41,757 nucleotides of DNA from Chloroflexi bacterium OLB14 (GCA_001567105.1 LMZR01000037.1:1-41757); one strand, 5' to 3'; positions 1-8,815 are shown, numbered from the stretch's first letter. Made by a program: numbers and translations. The notes: a model not told the origin generated them from the letters alone.

Positions 1-142
1 CTAAACGCTTTTTTGGGGGATGACTTCAATACAACGTTTTTATATTAATGTTATTGATTATGTCTATGGTATGTGTGCTAGGTACATTGATACTTTTAGC
101 CACTGGCAAGTTTGTGTTTTAACAATTAGTATTTTATCTGCT

Positions 143-166
143 CAAGTCGCCGTCCTCGGCGACTTG
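143..166. repeat. Palindromic repeat, GCCGTCCTCGGC family
   Basis: Perfect 10-bp stem with a TCCT loop, built on the core CGCCGTCCTCGGCG. Further copies of this core lie at 15055-15078, 17344-17361, 17377-17398, 19176-19197, 32914-32937 and 32953-32970. The flanking stem bases differ between copies but always extend the palindrome. Confidence 0.85.
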
Positions 167-225
167 TTTAATTAAAAAACCCTGCGCCGAGTGAGAGGGA
201 CGAAAAGGGAAAGTAAAAAACAATC

Positions 226-295
226 ACCACAGAGAACACAGAGTCCACAGAGGTTTTTATAAGGTTTTCTCTGTGTTCTTCGTGGTCTCTGTGGT
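226..295. repeat. Inverted repeat, CCACAGAG family
   Basis: The left arm begins ACCACAGAGA and the right arm ends TCTCTGTGGT, giving a long imperfect hairpin of about 70 nt. Elements of the same layout occur at 10475-10544 and, more diverged, at 4259-4318. It lies between gyrA and the window edge and may act as a transcript-end hairpin. Confidence 0.8.
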
Positions 296-392
296 TAAAT
301 CTTTTGGCTTACCTTCTTTATTAGTCACTCTCCACCGAGGATGTATGCCCAGATATGGGTACGGCGCAGGGAGCAAACAGGTCATTTTTGTT

Positions 393-2918
393 TTACACCA
401 ATTTCGGTTGTGCTTCGGCTTCTTTCTCTTCTACTTGTGCGCCAGCTTTTTTCAAATCCTCCGCTGAGATGCGTGCCATTGAAGCCACGCTATCCCCTTC
501 TTGCGGTTTGATGAGATGCACGCCTTTAGTGGCACGCCCCGATTGTTTGACATCTTTTAATTTCAAACGAATGGCTACACCGTTGGCAGTCATAATTGTC
601 AAATCATCATCTTTTTGAACAACACGCGCAGCAGCGATTTTTCCAATTTCTTTAATGGCTTTTTGGTCAATGGTTGCGATGCCGCTAGTTGCACGTCCTT
701 TGGGGGCATATTCTTTCAATGGGGTTTGTTTACCAAATCCTTTAGTAGTGACTACTAATAAAGTGCCATCTTTTTCAATCACGTCCATGCTAGTCACAAC
801 GTCATTTGGTTTTAACTTAATTCCATTCACACCTGCGGCTTGTCTGCCCATAGCACGCACTTTTGTTTCACTAAACCTCAACGCTTGCCCATTTTCGGTA
901 ACAATGATGATTTCATCTTTACCAGTGGTTAAGCGCGCCCAGCCTAAACTATCACCTTCATCTAAACTTAGCGCAATCAAACCTGATGGTCTCACTGAGG
1001 CAAATTCTTCCATCGAAACGCGTTTGATACGTCCACGCCAAGTCATCATCATACAAAAAGTATTTGGCGAAAAATCTCTAACAGACATTGCGGCTGTGAT
1101 TTTTTCATTGGCACCCAATGCTAAAATATTAACCAACGGAATGCCTTTTGTAGCACGGTCTAAATCTGGAATTTGATACACCTTTTCAGAATACACTTTG
1201 CCTTTATCAGAGAAGAACAACATCGTGTCGTGGCTACGCGCAGGGATGAGCATCACTACTTCATCTTCTTCTTTGGTTGTGTGACCTTTCACCCCACGCC
1301 CACCACGGCTTTGTGATTTGAATACAGTGGCGGCAACACGTTTGATGTAACCACGTTCGGTTAAACTAATCAACACAGATTCATCTGGCACTAAATCTTC
1401 TTCGTGAATATCCTCTTTGGCTTCGGCAGCGATTCTGGTACGGCGTTCATCGCCATATTTTTCGGCGATTTCGTTCATATCGTCTTTAATCAAAGCCAAA
1501 ATTTTCTTGGGGTGTGCAAGTAAATCTTCAAGATATTTAATTGTTTCGCTAACTTGTTTATGTTCTTCTTCAATCTTCCAGCGTTCAAGTGCGGCAAGCC
1601 TGCGTAATTGCATATCCAAAATTGCTTGGGCTTGCACTTCGCTCAATTTGAATTTCTTCATCAAATTGGTTTTAGCAGTATCAACATCTTCGGCTTCACG
1701 AATCACTTTAATAATGGCATCAATATTAGATAATGCAATTAAGTATCCGTCCAAAATATGTTGACGTGCTTTTGCTTTTTCTAATTCAAATTGCGAGCGA
1801 CGCGTAATGACTACTTGGCGATGTTCAATAAAAATTTGCAACAAACGTTTAAGTGACAACGTGCGCGGTTCGCCATCTACCAGTGCTAATAATTGCACAC
1901 CAAAAGTTGATTGCAAAGCTGTGTATTTATATAACTGATTCAAAACTTTTTTCGGTTGTGCGCCGCGTTTCAACTCAATCACAATGCTCATACCGCGTTT
2001 ATCAGATTCATCGCGCAAGTCTGAAATTTGGTCAATTTTGTCATCGCGCACAAGTTCAGCAATGCGTTCAATCAATGTGGATTTATTAACTTGATATGGA
2101 ATTTCGGTGATGTTGATTTGATAACGACCTGCTTTGGTCTCTTCGATGTGAGCAATACCGCGCATCACGATTCGACCTCTGCCTGTTCCATACGCCGAGA
2201 CGATTCCTTCTGTTCCGACGATCATGCCGCCAGTGGGAAAGTCTGGTCCTTGCACGAACTTCATTAAGTCTTCAACTGTGACATCATCAATCTTGTCATA
2301 ATTTTCAATGAGGTGATTAATGGCGGCGCTTAACTCGCGTAAATTTTGTGGTGGGATGTTGGTAGCCATACCGACGGCAATACCCGAGGCTCCGTTAAGC
2401 AAAAGGTTGGGGACTCGAGCAGGCAGAACGAGGGGCTCTTGAAGCGAATCGTCGAAGTTAGGACCAAAGTCGACGGTATTTTTATCCAAATCAGCCAGCA
2501 TTTCCTCAGCCATTTTTTGCAAACGAGCTTCGGTATAACGCATGGCGGCAGGGGCATCACCATCTACTGAACCAAAGTTACCCTGACCATCCACCAAAAG
2601 ATAGCGCATGGAGAAATCTTGTGCCATACGCGCCATTGATTCGTACACAGCCGAATCACCATGCGGGTGATATTTACCTAATACCTCACCCACGATACGG
2701 GCAGATTTTTTGTATGAGGAGTTTGAGCGAATGCCCAACTCGTGCATGGAATATAAAATGCGCCTGTGAACAGGTTTCATGCCATCGCGAGCATCAGGTA
2801 AGGCACGCGCTACGATAACGCTCATGGCGTAATCGAGATATGCAGAACGCATTTGCACATCAATGTCTATTGGTTCAATGTTTCCGTAGGGTTTGGTTTC
2901 GACAATTTCTTCAGCCAT
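393..2918 (-). CDS. gyrA: DNA gyrase subunit A
   Basis: Breakage-reunion subunit of the type IIA topoisomerase that introduces negative supercoils; it works as an A2B2 complex with GyrB. The 841 residues are the normal family length. The N-terminal winged-helix region carries the quinolone-determining segment GDSAVYESM, with Ser89 and Glu93 at the positions of E. coli Ser83 and Asp87, and the active-site Tyr128 in MRYTEAR. The C-terminal DNA-wrapping beta-pinwheel has a GyrA box, QSRGGRG, near residue 535, which supports gyrase rather than topoisomerase IV. ATG at 2918 follows AAGGAA about eight bases upstream. A hairpin with a U-rich tail (2973-3008) lies just upstream on the same strand. 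gyrB is not in the window. There is no sign of resistance substitution at Ser89. Confidence 0.97.
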   Translation of the reverse strand: MAEEIVETKPYGNIEPIDIDVQMRSAYLDYAMSVIVARALPDARDGMKPVHRRILYSMHELGIRSNSSYKKSARIVGEVLGKYHPHGDSAVYESMARMAQDFSMRYLLVDGQGNFGSVDGDAPAAMRYTEARLQKMAEEMLADLDKNTVDFGPNFDDSLQEPLVLPARVPNLLLNGASGIAVGMATNIPPQNLRELSAAINHLIENYDKIDDVTVEDLMKFVQGPDFPTGGMIVGTEGIVSAYGTGRGRIVMRGIAHIEETKAGRYQINITEIPYQVNKSTLIERIAELVRDDKIDQISDLRDESDKRGMSIVIELKRGAQPKKVLNQLYKYTALQSTFGVQLLALVDGEPRTLSLKRLLQIFIEHRQVVITRRSQFELEKAKARQHILDGYLIALSNIDAIIKVIREAEDVDTAKTNLMKKFKLSEVQAQAILDMQLRRLAALERWKIEEEHKQVSETIKYLEDLLAHPKKILALIKDDMNEIAEKYGDERRTRIAAEAKEDIHEEDLVPDESVLISLTERGYIKRVAATVFKSQSRGGRGVKGHTTKEEDEVVMLIPARSHDTMLFFSDKGKVYSEKVYQIPDLDRATKGIPLVNILALGANEKITAAMSVRDFSPNTFCMMMTWRGRIKRVSMEEFASVRPSGLIALSLDEGDSLGWARLTTGKDEIIIVTENGQALRFSETKVRAMGRQAAGVNGIKLKPNDVVTSMDVIEKDGTLLVVTTKGFGKQTPLKEYAPKGRATSGIATIDQKAIKEIGKIAAARVVQKDDDLTIMTANGVAIRLKLKDVKQSGRATKGVHLIKPQEGDSVASMARISAEDLKKAGAQVEEKEAEAQPKLV

Positions 2919-2972
2919 TTTTTTCCTTCTTAAATAAAACCCTAAAGGTCTTTAGAGTTTAGGTTTTGACAC

Positions 2973-3008
2973 AAAAAGACACGAAGATGGAGGGAAAACT
3001 TCGTGTCT
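2973..3008 (-). terminator. Intrinsic terminator between tRNA-Leu and gyrA
   Basis: Read on the minus strand, the stem AGACACGAAG/CTTCGTGTCT encloses a 12-nt loop and is followed by TTTTTG. It would end the tRNA-Leu transcript just before gyrA, or act as an attenuator if the gyrA promoter lies upstream, near a TATAAT at 3046-3051. The arms also resemble intergenic repeat sequence, so it may be a repeat co-opted as a terminator. Confidence 0.7.
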
Positions 3009-3069
3009 GCTTAATAGATGAAGCGTGAGCCTCTTTTATAGTGGGATTATACCATTTTAGAGGTGAAAA

Positions 3070-3131
3070 GTACACAAGAAAACAGGTACACAAGTTTGCT
3101 AAATTACCTGTGTACCTGTCGACTTTTGTAC
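3070..3131. repeat. Two-tier inverted repeat
   Basis: The inner arms at 3082-3092 and 3109-3119 (ACAGGTACACA and its complement) are perfect 11-mers. Outer arms at 3070-3078 and 3123-3131 pair with one mismatch. The element sits 10 bases downstream of the tRNA-Leu gene in its direction of transcription. It could serve as a 3' processing or stability hairpin. Confidence 0.75.
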
Positions 3132-3141
3132 TAAAACCCTG

Positions 3142-3225
3142 TGCCGAAGGAGGGACTTGAACCCTCATGAGATTGCTCTCACCACGCCCTGAACGTGGCG
3201 CGTCTGCCAATTCCGCCACTTCGGC
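3142..3225 (-). tRNA. tRNA-Leu (anticodon CAG)
   Basis: Read on the minus strand, the acceptor arms GCCGAAG and CTTCGGC pair fully with discriminator A73. The D arm contains AATTGGCAG. The anticodon stem CCACG/CGTGG encloses the loop TTCAGGG, giving anticodon CAG for CUG codons. A long variable arm (TGAG...CTCA) marks it as class II, and the T arm is GAGGGTTCAAGTCCCTC. The CCA end is not encoded. Length is 84 nt. Confidence 0.97.
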
Positions 3226-3424
3226 TTGCTGGTGAATTTTATCTCAAATAAGGAATTTAGAGAATAGAGAAATAGGAAGTAGCAAAAATGGAACTAATTA
3301 CGGCGAAGTTCGTTATGTATATGTCCCTTGCAAATTTGTATTGTGAAAGCATTACAGGACTGTTAGGGGATATATCTTTTTGCGATAAAAATCGTTATAG
3401 TATGTATAAGAAAGGAGTTGCAAT

Positions 3425-3541
3425 ATGTTTATTCTTGCAGTAGTGGGTATTGTTGTACTACTTGCTCTGGCATGTTCTAGCCTGTTTGTGGAACAATTTA
3501 GCCAAGAAGAACTCAGCAATATGGGAGTTCAAGAGAAATGA
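3425..3541 (+). CDS. Single-helix membrane microprotein, 38 aa
   Basis: I do not recognise this protein. It begins MFILAVVGIVVLLALAC, one hydrophobic helix of about 19 residues, followed by a short polar, acidic tail (EQFSQEELSNMG). AAAGGAG lies eight bases before the ATG, a much stronger ribosome binding site than most genes here have. A TTGCGA/TGTATA pair with 17-bp spacing (3380-3408) is a possible promoter. An intrinsic terminator follows 21 bases after the stop, so this looks like an independent one-gene transcription unit. The Cys17-Ser-Ser after the hydrophobic stretch could be a lipobox (LALAC), making it a tiny lipoprotein instead of an anchored peptide. No neighbour indicates a function. 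Confidence 0.6.
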   Translation: MFILAVVGIVVLLALACSSLFVEQFSQEELSNMGVQEK

Positions 3542-3562
3542 AAGTAGCATACCCCAAACCTT

Positions 3563-3601
3563 AGCCCGATGCGGAATATTAAAACGCTTCGGGCTTTTTT
3601 G
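3563..3601 (+). terminator. Intrinsic terminator of the microprotein gene
   Basis: Stem AGCCCGATGCG pairs with CGCTTCGGGCT with one mismatch and is followed by TTTTTTGTTT. It lies 21 bases after the stop codon at 3541. Confidence 0.85.
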
Positions 3602-3613
3602 TTTAATTTCAGC

Positions 3614-3635
3614 ACCTACCGCTCGGTAGGTTTTT
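3614..3635. repeat. Short hairpin ACCTACC/GGTAGGT with T-tract
   Basis: A 7-bp perfect stem with loop GCTC is followed by five T residues. It could be a second terminator for the upstream unit or another palindromic repeat. It lies directly before the TATAAT at 3647-3652, the probable -10 box for the next gene; I see no good -35 match. Confidence 0.5.
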
Positions 3636-3682
3636 GAAGTTTGCGATATAATATAAGTATTGGAATAAAGAAAGGCTGACCA

Positions 3683-3970
3683 ATGGCAGTTACTCCTCTT
3701 TTTACGCAGATAGAAAAAGTTATTGAACTTAAATCAGGCACAGTTGTATTGGAAAATCACAGCGGGTTTCCGTTTGGCGAATCTAATTTATATTTAGTAG
3801 CGGCAAATGGTGAGGTTAAATGGAAAGCCGAAAAAACCGACGCCCGAGCCTTGTTCACTAAAGTCAAGTTAAATGAGGATTTCACCCTTTCTACTTTCAC
3901 CACCAGCGGTCAATTCTGTGACATTGACTTAGAAACTGGAAAAATTATCAGCAGTTCGGAATTTAAATGA
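3683..3970 (+). CDS. Hypothetical protein, beta-rich, 95 aa
   Basis: No family recognised. The 95 residues have no signal peptide or membrane helix. The pattern of alternating hydrophobic residues with turns such as AANGEVKWK and DLETGKII suggests a small all-beta fold, resembling single blades of PQQ- or WD-like propellers, but it is too short for a whole propeller. AAAGG lies ten bases before ATG 3683, and a TATAAT (3647-3652) is about 31 bases upstream. Its stop overlaps the next start as ATGA at 3967-3970, so translation of the two is probably coupled and the products may work together. Confidence 0.75.
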   Translation: MAVTPLFTQIEKVIELKSGTVVLENHSGFPFGESNLYLVAANGEVKWKAEKTDARALFTKVKLNEDFTLSTFTTSGQFCDIDLETGKIISSSEFK

Positions 3971-4251
3971 TAAAAGGCTTTCTTACCCTTCCATGGTTTG
4001 CTTGGGCTGGGATCGCTCTAGCAGTAGCAATTGCTTATAGTTTCTTCGGGATTCCGCAATCCGCTTTTGAAGCCACAGGGTTTCGCTATTTCACCCTGCG
4101 TTGGGGACATGCCTGCGTTTGGTATTTGCTGACCATTAATTTCGTCTTACGTGGCATTTCACCAAACTTGAATGGAATTGCGGATATAGTCGCTGGGGCA
4201 GGTGGAATTTTGTATTTGGTGTTTATGTTAATGGCATTTGTGATTAAGTAA
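3967..4251 (+). CDS. Small three-helix membrane protein
   Basis: No specific family recognised. The 94 residues form three likely transmembrane segments: about residues 9-27, 47-63 (containing HACVWYLL) and 73-92. The second begins with a basic pair near RWGH. It is translationally coupled to the preceding gene through an ATGA overlap. After its stop comes a diverged hairpin repeat (4259-4318) and then etfB, so an etfBA link by read-through is possible but unproven. Confidence 0.75.
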   Translation: MIKGFLTLPWFAWAGIALAVAIAYSFFGIPQSAFEATGFRYFTLRWGHACVWYLLTINFVLRGISPNLNGIADIVAGAGGILYLVFMLMAFVIK

Positions 4252-4258
4252 GTACAAA

Positions 4259-4318
4259 ACCACAAAGTATCACAAAGGCGCACAAAGAAAACTTAGTGTA
4301 CTTTGTGACCTTAGTGGT
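4259..4318. repeat. Diverged CCACAAAG hairpin repeat
   Basis: The left arm starts ACCACAAAGT and the right arm ends CTTAGTGGT, with internal matches between CACAAAG and CTTTGTG. Layout and wording match the CCACAGAG elements at 226-295 and 10475-10544. Confidence 0.7.
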
Positions 4319-4348
4319 AAAAAGAATTTATATCAAGGAGACACAACT

Positions 4349-5116
4349 TTGAAAATCATCGCATGTATCAAACAAGTCCCAGACTCGGAGGCGAAAGTAA
4401 AAGCCGAGGGTGGGCAAATTTCTTGGGGAGATGCACCACTCGTCATCAACCCATTTGACGAATATGCAGTTGAAGGTGCCTTGCAACAAAAAGAAGCAAC
4501 CAATGGCACAGTCACTGCAATATGTATCGGACCAGAAACTGCAAAAGAAGCACTCAAACACGCGCTTGCTATGGGTGCTGATGAAGCCATCCTCATTTCA
4601 GATTCTGCATTAAATAATTTGGATACAGTTGGCGCGGCGAAAGTCCTCGCATCAGCGATTCAAAAAATCGGTGCGGATATGGTTATCTTTGGTCGTCAAA
4701 CATTAGATAATGGTGCAGGCATAACCCCTGCTCAAACAGCGAGGCTGACGGGATATCCAATGTTGGGGTTGGCTGGCAGTATCAAGGTCAATGAAAGAAG
4801 CGTAACAGTTGAACGAGCACTCGAAGAAGGTAAACAAATCGTCAAAGCAAATCTACCTGTTGTTATCAGCGTCGTGCAAAGCATTGGCGAACCACGTTAT
4901 CCATCTTTCATGGGCATTCGCAAAGCAAGCAAAGCAGAAATTCCAGTTTGGTCATTAAGTGATTTAGGAATTTCAGCACCGACAGAAATTATCAAACGTG
5001 ATGAATTGATGACACCACCCGCGCGCGAAACAGTTGTTGAAATTATCACTGGTGAAAGCCCCGCCGAAATTGCCGAAAAACTTGCCGATAAAATCATCGC
5101 GGAGAAAGTGTTATGA
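4349..5116 (+). CDS. etfB: Electron transfer flavoprotein, beta subunit
   Basis: Forms a soluble heterodimer with EtfA that takes electrons from acyl-CoA and other flavin dehydrogenases and passes them to the quinone pool or, in bifurcating types, to ferredoxin. The 255 residues have the family start MKIIACIKQVPDSE, a central AMGADEAILI and FGRQTLDNG, and the signature region VERALEEGKQIVKANLPVV near 150-170. The start is TTG at 4349, eight bases after AAGGAG. The stop overlaps the etfA start as ATGA. No acyl-CoA dehydrogenase or ETF-quinone oxidoreductase lies beside it, so the partner dehydrogenase cannot be named. Confidence 0.95.
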   Translation: MKIIACIKQVPDSEAKVKAEGGQISWGDAPLVINPFDEYAVEGALQQKEATNGTVTAICIGPETAKEALKHALAMGADEAILISDSALNNLDTVGAAKVLASAIQKIGADMVIFGRQTLDNGAGITPAQTARLTGYPMLGLAGSIKVNERSVTVERALEEGKQIVKANLPVVISVVQSIGEPRYPSFMGIRKASKAEIPVWSLSDLGISAPTEIIKRDELMTPPARETVVEIITGESPAEIAEKLADKIIAEKVL

Positions 5117-6126
5117 AAACTTTAGTGTATATTGATCACTTCAAAGGGGCTGTGCAACCATCATCGTGGGAGGCTTTAGGTGTTGCAAAAAAATTTGGCG
5201 ATGTTTCAGCAATTGTGATTGGTGAAAATGCAAACGACCTTGCCAAGAGTATTTTTGAATATGGTGCAGATGAAGTTTTCGTGGCAGATGATTCTGCTTT
5301 GAAGGATTATCAAGCCGAGACGTATGCTTCGACTCTTTCAACATTCGCTTCGACTCTTAACCCAAACTTGATTCTGTTTCCAACAACCGCTCGCACGCGT
5401 GAGCTTTCTGCAATGGTAGCAGTGGATTTGAATACCAACGTGATGACTGATTTAACAGCTCTTGAAGCGAATGGTGATTCATTTGTTGCTACTCGCCCAA
5501 TTTACGAATCAAAATTATTTGAAAAAGTTTCTTGCTCTGGCAAACCTGTTATAGCAACACTACGCGGACGTGCTTTTCCAAAGCCTGAAATACAAGCAGG
5601 CAAAAGCGGAACGATTACAAAAGTTGAAGCCAAAGGTGAAGCGAAATCAACAGTTGAAGGATATTCTACTTCTGAAAGCGCAGTCAACTTAGGTGATGCG
5701 GGTATTATCGTCTCTGGTGGGCGTGGCGTTTCAAATAACCCAGCTCTCACTCCGCCAGCAGGTTTGGATGAAAAACAAGCCGAAATTTGGCGCGCTCAAC
5801 AAGGCTTTGCATTGGTCACTGATTTAGCAAAAGTTTTAGGCGGAGCAGTGGGTGCTTCTCGCGCCGCAGTAGATGCAGGTTATATCCCCTACTCACATCA
5901 AGTGGGTCAAACAGGCAAAGTCGTTGCACCTGATTTATACATCGCCAACGGAATCTCTGGCGCAATTCAACATCTGGTTGGGATGCGAAATGCAAAAGTC
6001 ATTGTCGCCATCAATAAAGATGCCGATGCGCCCATCTTCAAAGCCGCGCGTTATGGCGTGGTTGGGGATTTATTTGTAATCCTGCCTGCCTTGACGGAGG
6101 CGTTTAAGAAAAAGTTAGGGAAGTAA
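5113..6126 (+). CDS. etfA: Electron transfer flavoprotein, alpha subunit
   Basis: FAD-carrying partner of EtfB. The 337-residue chain is of normal length. The N-terminal Rossmann-like half (1-190) is followed by the FAD domain from about residue 193, with SGGRGV (201-206), GGAVGASRAAVDAG (243-256), SHQVGQTGK (261-269), ISGAIQH (281-287) and NKDADAPIF (301-309), all typical FAD contacts. It overlaps etfB by four bases and is followed 17 bases later by a strong terminator, so etfBA form one unit. Whether the pair bifurcates electrons cannot be decided from sequence alone. Confidence 0.96.
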   Translation: MKTLVYIDHFKGAVQPSSWEALGVAKKFGDVSAIVIGENANDLAKSIFEYGADEVFVADDSALKDYQAETYASTLSTFASTLNPNLILFPTTARTRELSAMVAVDLNTNVMTDLTALEANGDSFVATRPIYESKLFEKVSCSGKPVIATLRGRAFPKPEIQAGKSGTITKVEAKGEAKSTVEGYSTSESAVNLGDAGIIVSGGRGVSNNPALTPPAGLDEKQAEIWRAQQGFALVTDLAKVLGGAVGASRAAVDAGYIPYSHQVGQTGKVVAPDLYIANGISGAIQHLVGMRNAKVIVAINKDADAPIFKAARYGVVGDLFVILPALTEAFKKKLGK

Positions 6127-6143
6127 AGTAAATATATTGTTAT

Positions 6144-6183
6144 AAAAGTGACCATTGGGTATATAGTCCAGTGGTCACTTTTT
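6144..6183 (+). terminator. Intrinsic terminator after etfBA
   Basis: Stem AGTGACCATTGG pairs with CCAGTGGTCACT (one G-U pair), loop of nine bases, followed by TTTTTA. It lies 17 bases after the etfA stop. Confidence 0.88.
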
Positions 6184-6225
6184 ATTTCCTCAGTGTTAAA
6201 ATAAGAAATATCCAAGGAGAAAATT

Positions 6226-8196
6226 ATGCAAAAATTTATCGGTAAATTTTTATATGTTTTTATTTGTCTTAGCTTTTTATTAGCACTAACAGGTACTCAA
6301 CCTGTTTATGCCGCTGGCATTGTGGTGAACACCAATGCAGATAACTTAACTGACGATGGCTTATGCACATTACGCGAAGCCGTTATCAATGCCAATAATA
6401 ATGCCGCTACTCACGATGACTGTTCGGCTGGCGCTGGTGACGATGTTATCACTTTTAATTTAACGGGTTGCCCTTGCACAATTACTTTAGTGGGTAGTCA
6501 GATCAATATCAACTCAAATATAACCATTACGGGTATTGGGGCATCAAATCTTATACTTAGTGGCGGGGGCACAAACGTAATTTTTAGTGTTGGGTCATCA
6601 CACACTCTAAACCTGTCTGGAGTAACTATCACAGGTGGCGCATCTGGTGGCACTGGTGGTGGAATTTATACAAACAACGCTACACTCAATATTTCGGATA
6701 GTGTTATATCAGGGAATAGCGCACAGCATGGTGGCGGCATCTACGCTCACTCTTCTACGCTAACATTATTAAACTCTACAGTTAGCAATAATACTGCTTC
6801 TGGTGATGGAGGTGGTATTTATGCAAATTCGCCAGTGTCTACAACAATTACAAACAGCACAATTACAGGCAATACTGCCAGCGGGGTAGGTATTGCTATT
6901 GTCAATGGTGGAACAATGACCATCCGTAACAGCACAATTGCCAACAATAACACTGGTGGTGGCACAAGCGGAATATTTAATGTGGGGACAATGACACTTT
7001 CAAATACGATTGTTGCGAATAGTAGTTGTAATTCTGCTGTAACCAATGGTGGCAATAATATTGACTCTGGAACCACCTGTGGGTTTAGCAACGTAAATGG
7101 CTCGCAAAGTAGTACTGACCCAATGCTCAATTCACTAGCAAATAATGGTGGTAATACGCCAACCATGTCTTTACAAACTGGCTCGCCCGCCATAGACGCA
7201 GGCGATAACACCATCTGTGCTGCCGCCCCAGTCAACAACCTTGACCAACGTGGCGTAACTCGCCCGTTTGATGGAGATGGTGGAGGTGCAGTTTGTGATA
7301 TTGGAGCCTACGAGGTTTCTGATACTACCCCCCCAACAGTAACATCTATCGTTCGCGCCTCAACTTCGCCGACCTCCGCCTCCAGTGTCAACTTCACAGT
7401 CACCTTCTCTGAAAACGTCACAGGCGTAGCTGTTGCAGATTTCAGTTTAACCACAACTGGCGTTAGTGGCGCATCTGTCACTTCAGTCAGTGGTTCAAAT
7501 TCAACCTACACAGTCTCAGTCAACACAGGTTCTGGCAACGGCACCATCCGCTTGGATGTTCCCAACTCAGCCACTATCGCTGATGTGTTCAGTAATGCAT
7601 TATCTGGCTTGCCTTTCAACACAGGTGAAATCTATATTGTGGTCAAATCACCTACCTTTGCTGATGTACCAGATACCTACTGGGCATTCCCTTGGATTGA
7701 ACGCTTGTATGCCGCAGGTCTAACAGGTGGCTGTACTACCAGCCCACTCAATTATTGTCCTACCTTGCCTGTCACTCGGGCTGAAATGGCAGTTTTCTTA
7801 GAGAGAGGATTGCATGGTAACTCATTCACACCTCCTAATGTACCTGCTACCTTCGGCGATACTACTGGTCATTGGGCTGAGGATTGGATTGAAGCCCTAA
7901 AGGCGGATGGCATCACTGGTGGTTGTGGTGGTGGTAACTACTGCCCCAATGCTCCTGTCACTCGGGCTGAGATGGCTGTCTTCTTGCTGAGAGTTATGCA
8001 CTCTGCCAGTTACACTCCTCCCAACCATGCTCCCACCTTTGGTGATTCTGCAGGGCATTGGGCTGAAGATTGGATTGAGCAGTTAGCCCTTGAAGGCATC
8101 ACCAGTGGTTGTGGTGGTGGCAATTACTGTCCCAATAGCCCTGCCACGCGTGATCAGATGGCGGTTTTCTTGGTCAAGGCTTTCAGCCTGCCATAG
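6226..8196 (+). CDS. Secreted CSLREA/beta-helix protein with three SLH repeats
   Basis: Probably a cell-surface protein. Residues 1-29 are a Sec signal peptide ending VYA-AG. A CSLREA-type start follows, with CTLREA at 47-52. Residues about 75-330 hold many short SNNTAS and NSTITGN-like rungs, typical of a right-handed parallel beta-helix. Residues 366-473 form an Ig-like domain starting TPPTVTSIV. Three S-layer-homology repeats follow from about 476, 541 and 603, each with TF(A/G)D, a WAFPWIE/WAEDWIE motif, a Cys pair (GGC...YCP) and RAEMAVFL or RDQMAVFL. The final repeats suggest attachment to the cell wall or S-layer; the paired cysteines are a feature I associate with Anaerolineae SLH proteins. 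AAGGAG lies eight bases before the ATG, and the gene stands alone between two terminators. Ligand or glycan specificity is unknown. Confidence 0.9.
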   Translation: MQKFIGKFLYVFICLSFLLALTGTQPVYAAGIVVNTNADNLTDDGLCTLREAVINANNNAATHDDCSAGAGDDVITFNLTGCPCTITLVGSQININSNITITGIGASNLILSGGGTNVIFSVGSSHTLNLSGVTITGGASGGTGGGIYTNNATLNISDSVISGNSAQHGGGIYAHSSTLTLLNSTVSNNTASGDGGGIYANSPVSTTITNSTITGNTASGVGIAIVNGGTMTIRNSTIANNNTGGGTSGIFNVGTMTLSNTIVANSSCNSAVTNGGNNIDSGTTCGFSNVNGSQSSTDPMLNSLANNGGNTPTMSLQTGSPAIDAGDNTICAAAPVNNLDQRGVTRPFDGDGGGAVCDIGAYEVSDTTPPTVTSIVRASTSPTSASSVNFTVTFSENVTGVAVADFSLTTTGVSGASVTSVSGSNSTYTVSVNTGSGNGTIRLDVPNSATIADVFSNALSGLPFNTGEIYIVVKSPTFADVPDTYWAFPWIERLYAAGLTGGCTTSPLNYCPTLPVTRAEMAVFLERGLHGNSFTPPNVPATFGDTTGHWAEDWIEALKADGITGGCGGGNYCPNAPVTRAEMAVFLLRVMHSASYTPPNHAPTFGDSAGHWAEDWIEQLALEGITSGCGGGNYCPNSPATRDQMAVFLVKAFSLP

Positions 8197-8250
8197 GATG
8201 AAATAAAAGTCACTCGTTAAAGTATATTTTAAGTTTTAGTCATGTCTTAT

Positions 8251-8281
8251 AGTCGACCAGTTATTAACTGGTCGACTTTTT
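8251..8281 (+). terminator. Intrinsic terminator after the SLH protein
   Basis: Perfect 12-bp stem AGTCGACCAGTT/AACTGGTCGACT with a three-base loop, followed by TTTTTC. The near-symmetry means it could also work on the minus strand, though no gene reaches it from that side. Confidence 0.88.
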
Positions 8282-8352
8282 CATCTTAAAAAAGATGAAC
8301 TGAAAAGACTTTAATCATAAATTTTATATGATATATGCCAAGATGAATGTTG

Positions 8353-8358
8353 TATAAT
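8353..8358 (+). promoter_or_regulatory. Probable -10 box for the gene at 8393
   Basis: TATAAT at 8353-8358, preceded directly by TG. No good -35 hexamer is seen at 16-18 bases. It is about 35 bases before the TTG start and downstream of a terminator, which fits a separate unit. Confidence 0.4.
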
Positions 8359-8392
8359 CGCGCGATTACTATTTGAAATTGGAGAATTGAAA

Positions 8393-8815
8393 TTGAGCCG
8401 TCTAATTAACCCAGACTCTGTTGGCAAGGAGCGAACTCGTTTATCAAAATCAATTGTGTTATGTATTCGTGAATTAGCAAAACAAAATAAAGTGACTGAT
8501 GCTACTAAAGACCAAGCCGCGTTTATTGCTTTAGCACTTCAATCTATTGCAGATGGGATTGACGTTTCAGTAGCCGCATGGGAAAAACGTGATTATTGGG
8601 TAAAAGCCGATAAATTTCGTATGGAATGGATGTGGGCTGGACAATATGCTACTAAAATGAAAGAAGCCGTGCTTTCAGATGATTGGGCGACAATTGCAAT
8701 GCTTGTGCCAAAGATTGCAGAAAAGTTTAATAAGATTGAAGTTTCAGATAATCATCGCTTAGGCACACCTTGGTCAAGTGCTTATAAGTTGTTAGCGTTG
8801 CATCAAAAGTTGTAG
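8393..8815 (+). CDS. Conserved cytosolic protein, function unknown, 140 aa
   Basis: A mostly helical soluble protein beginning MSRLINPDSVGKERTRLS and containing AAFIALALQSIADGIDVSV and WEKRDYWVKADKFRMEW. I recall close relatives as uncharacterised proteins in Chloroflexota genomes, but know no function for them. The TTG at 8393 is preferred because GGAG ends eight bases before it; an in-frame TTG at 8387 would leave only two bases. No membrane segment or signal peptide is seen. The Trp, Arg and Lys-rich central helix (about residues 63-85) is the most distinctive part. It stands alone between a terminator and a repeat-rich gap. Confidence 0.8.
   Translation: MSRLINPDSVGKERTRLSKSIVLCIRELAKQNKVTDATKDQAAFIALALQSIADGIDVSVAAWEKRDYWVKADKFRMEWMWAGQYATKMKEAVLSDDWATIAMLVPKIAEKFNKIEVSDNHRLGTPWSSAYKLLALHQKL

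Larger units (their letters stand above)
1..392. other. Gene-poor stretch downstream of gyrA
   Basis: No convincing gene is seen here. Frame 1 on the plus strand is open from the window edge to a TAA at 46-48 and could be the last 15 codons of a gene outside the window. A 24-codon hydrophobic reading frame begins at 48, overlapping that stop as TAATG, but has no ribosome binding site. The rest holds two palindromic repeats, at 143-166 and 226-295, which recur elsewhere in the window. No clear U-rich terminator for gyrA was found; the 226-295 hairpin is the best candidate for its transcript end. Confidence 0.5.

Noticed and set aside
48..122. A 24-codon hydrophobic peptide gene
   Set aside because: It overlaps a possible upstream stop as TAATG but has no ribosome binding site and is too short to support.
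655..1176. A 173-codon plus-strand frame
   Set aside because: Antisense to the conserved C-terminal half of gyrA, with no ribosome binding site or recognisable domain.
2959..3219. An 86-codon minus-strand reading frame
   Set aside because: Its start (MAELADAPRSGRGESN) is the well-known false translation of a tRNA-Leu gene, and it runs through the tRNA and the terminator hairpin.
3142..3225. Integration site at tRNA-Leu
   Set aside because: No integrase, no direct repeat of the tRNA 3' end and no phage or plasmid genes were seen nearby.
6819..7238. A 139-codon minus-strand frame
   Set aside because: Antisense to the beta-helix repeats of the SLH protein; its composition follows from the repeat-rich sense strand.
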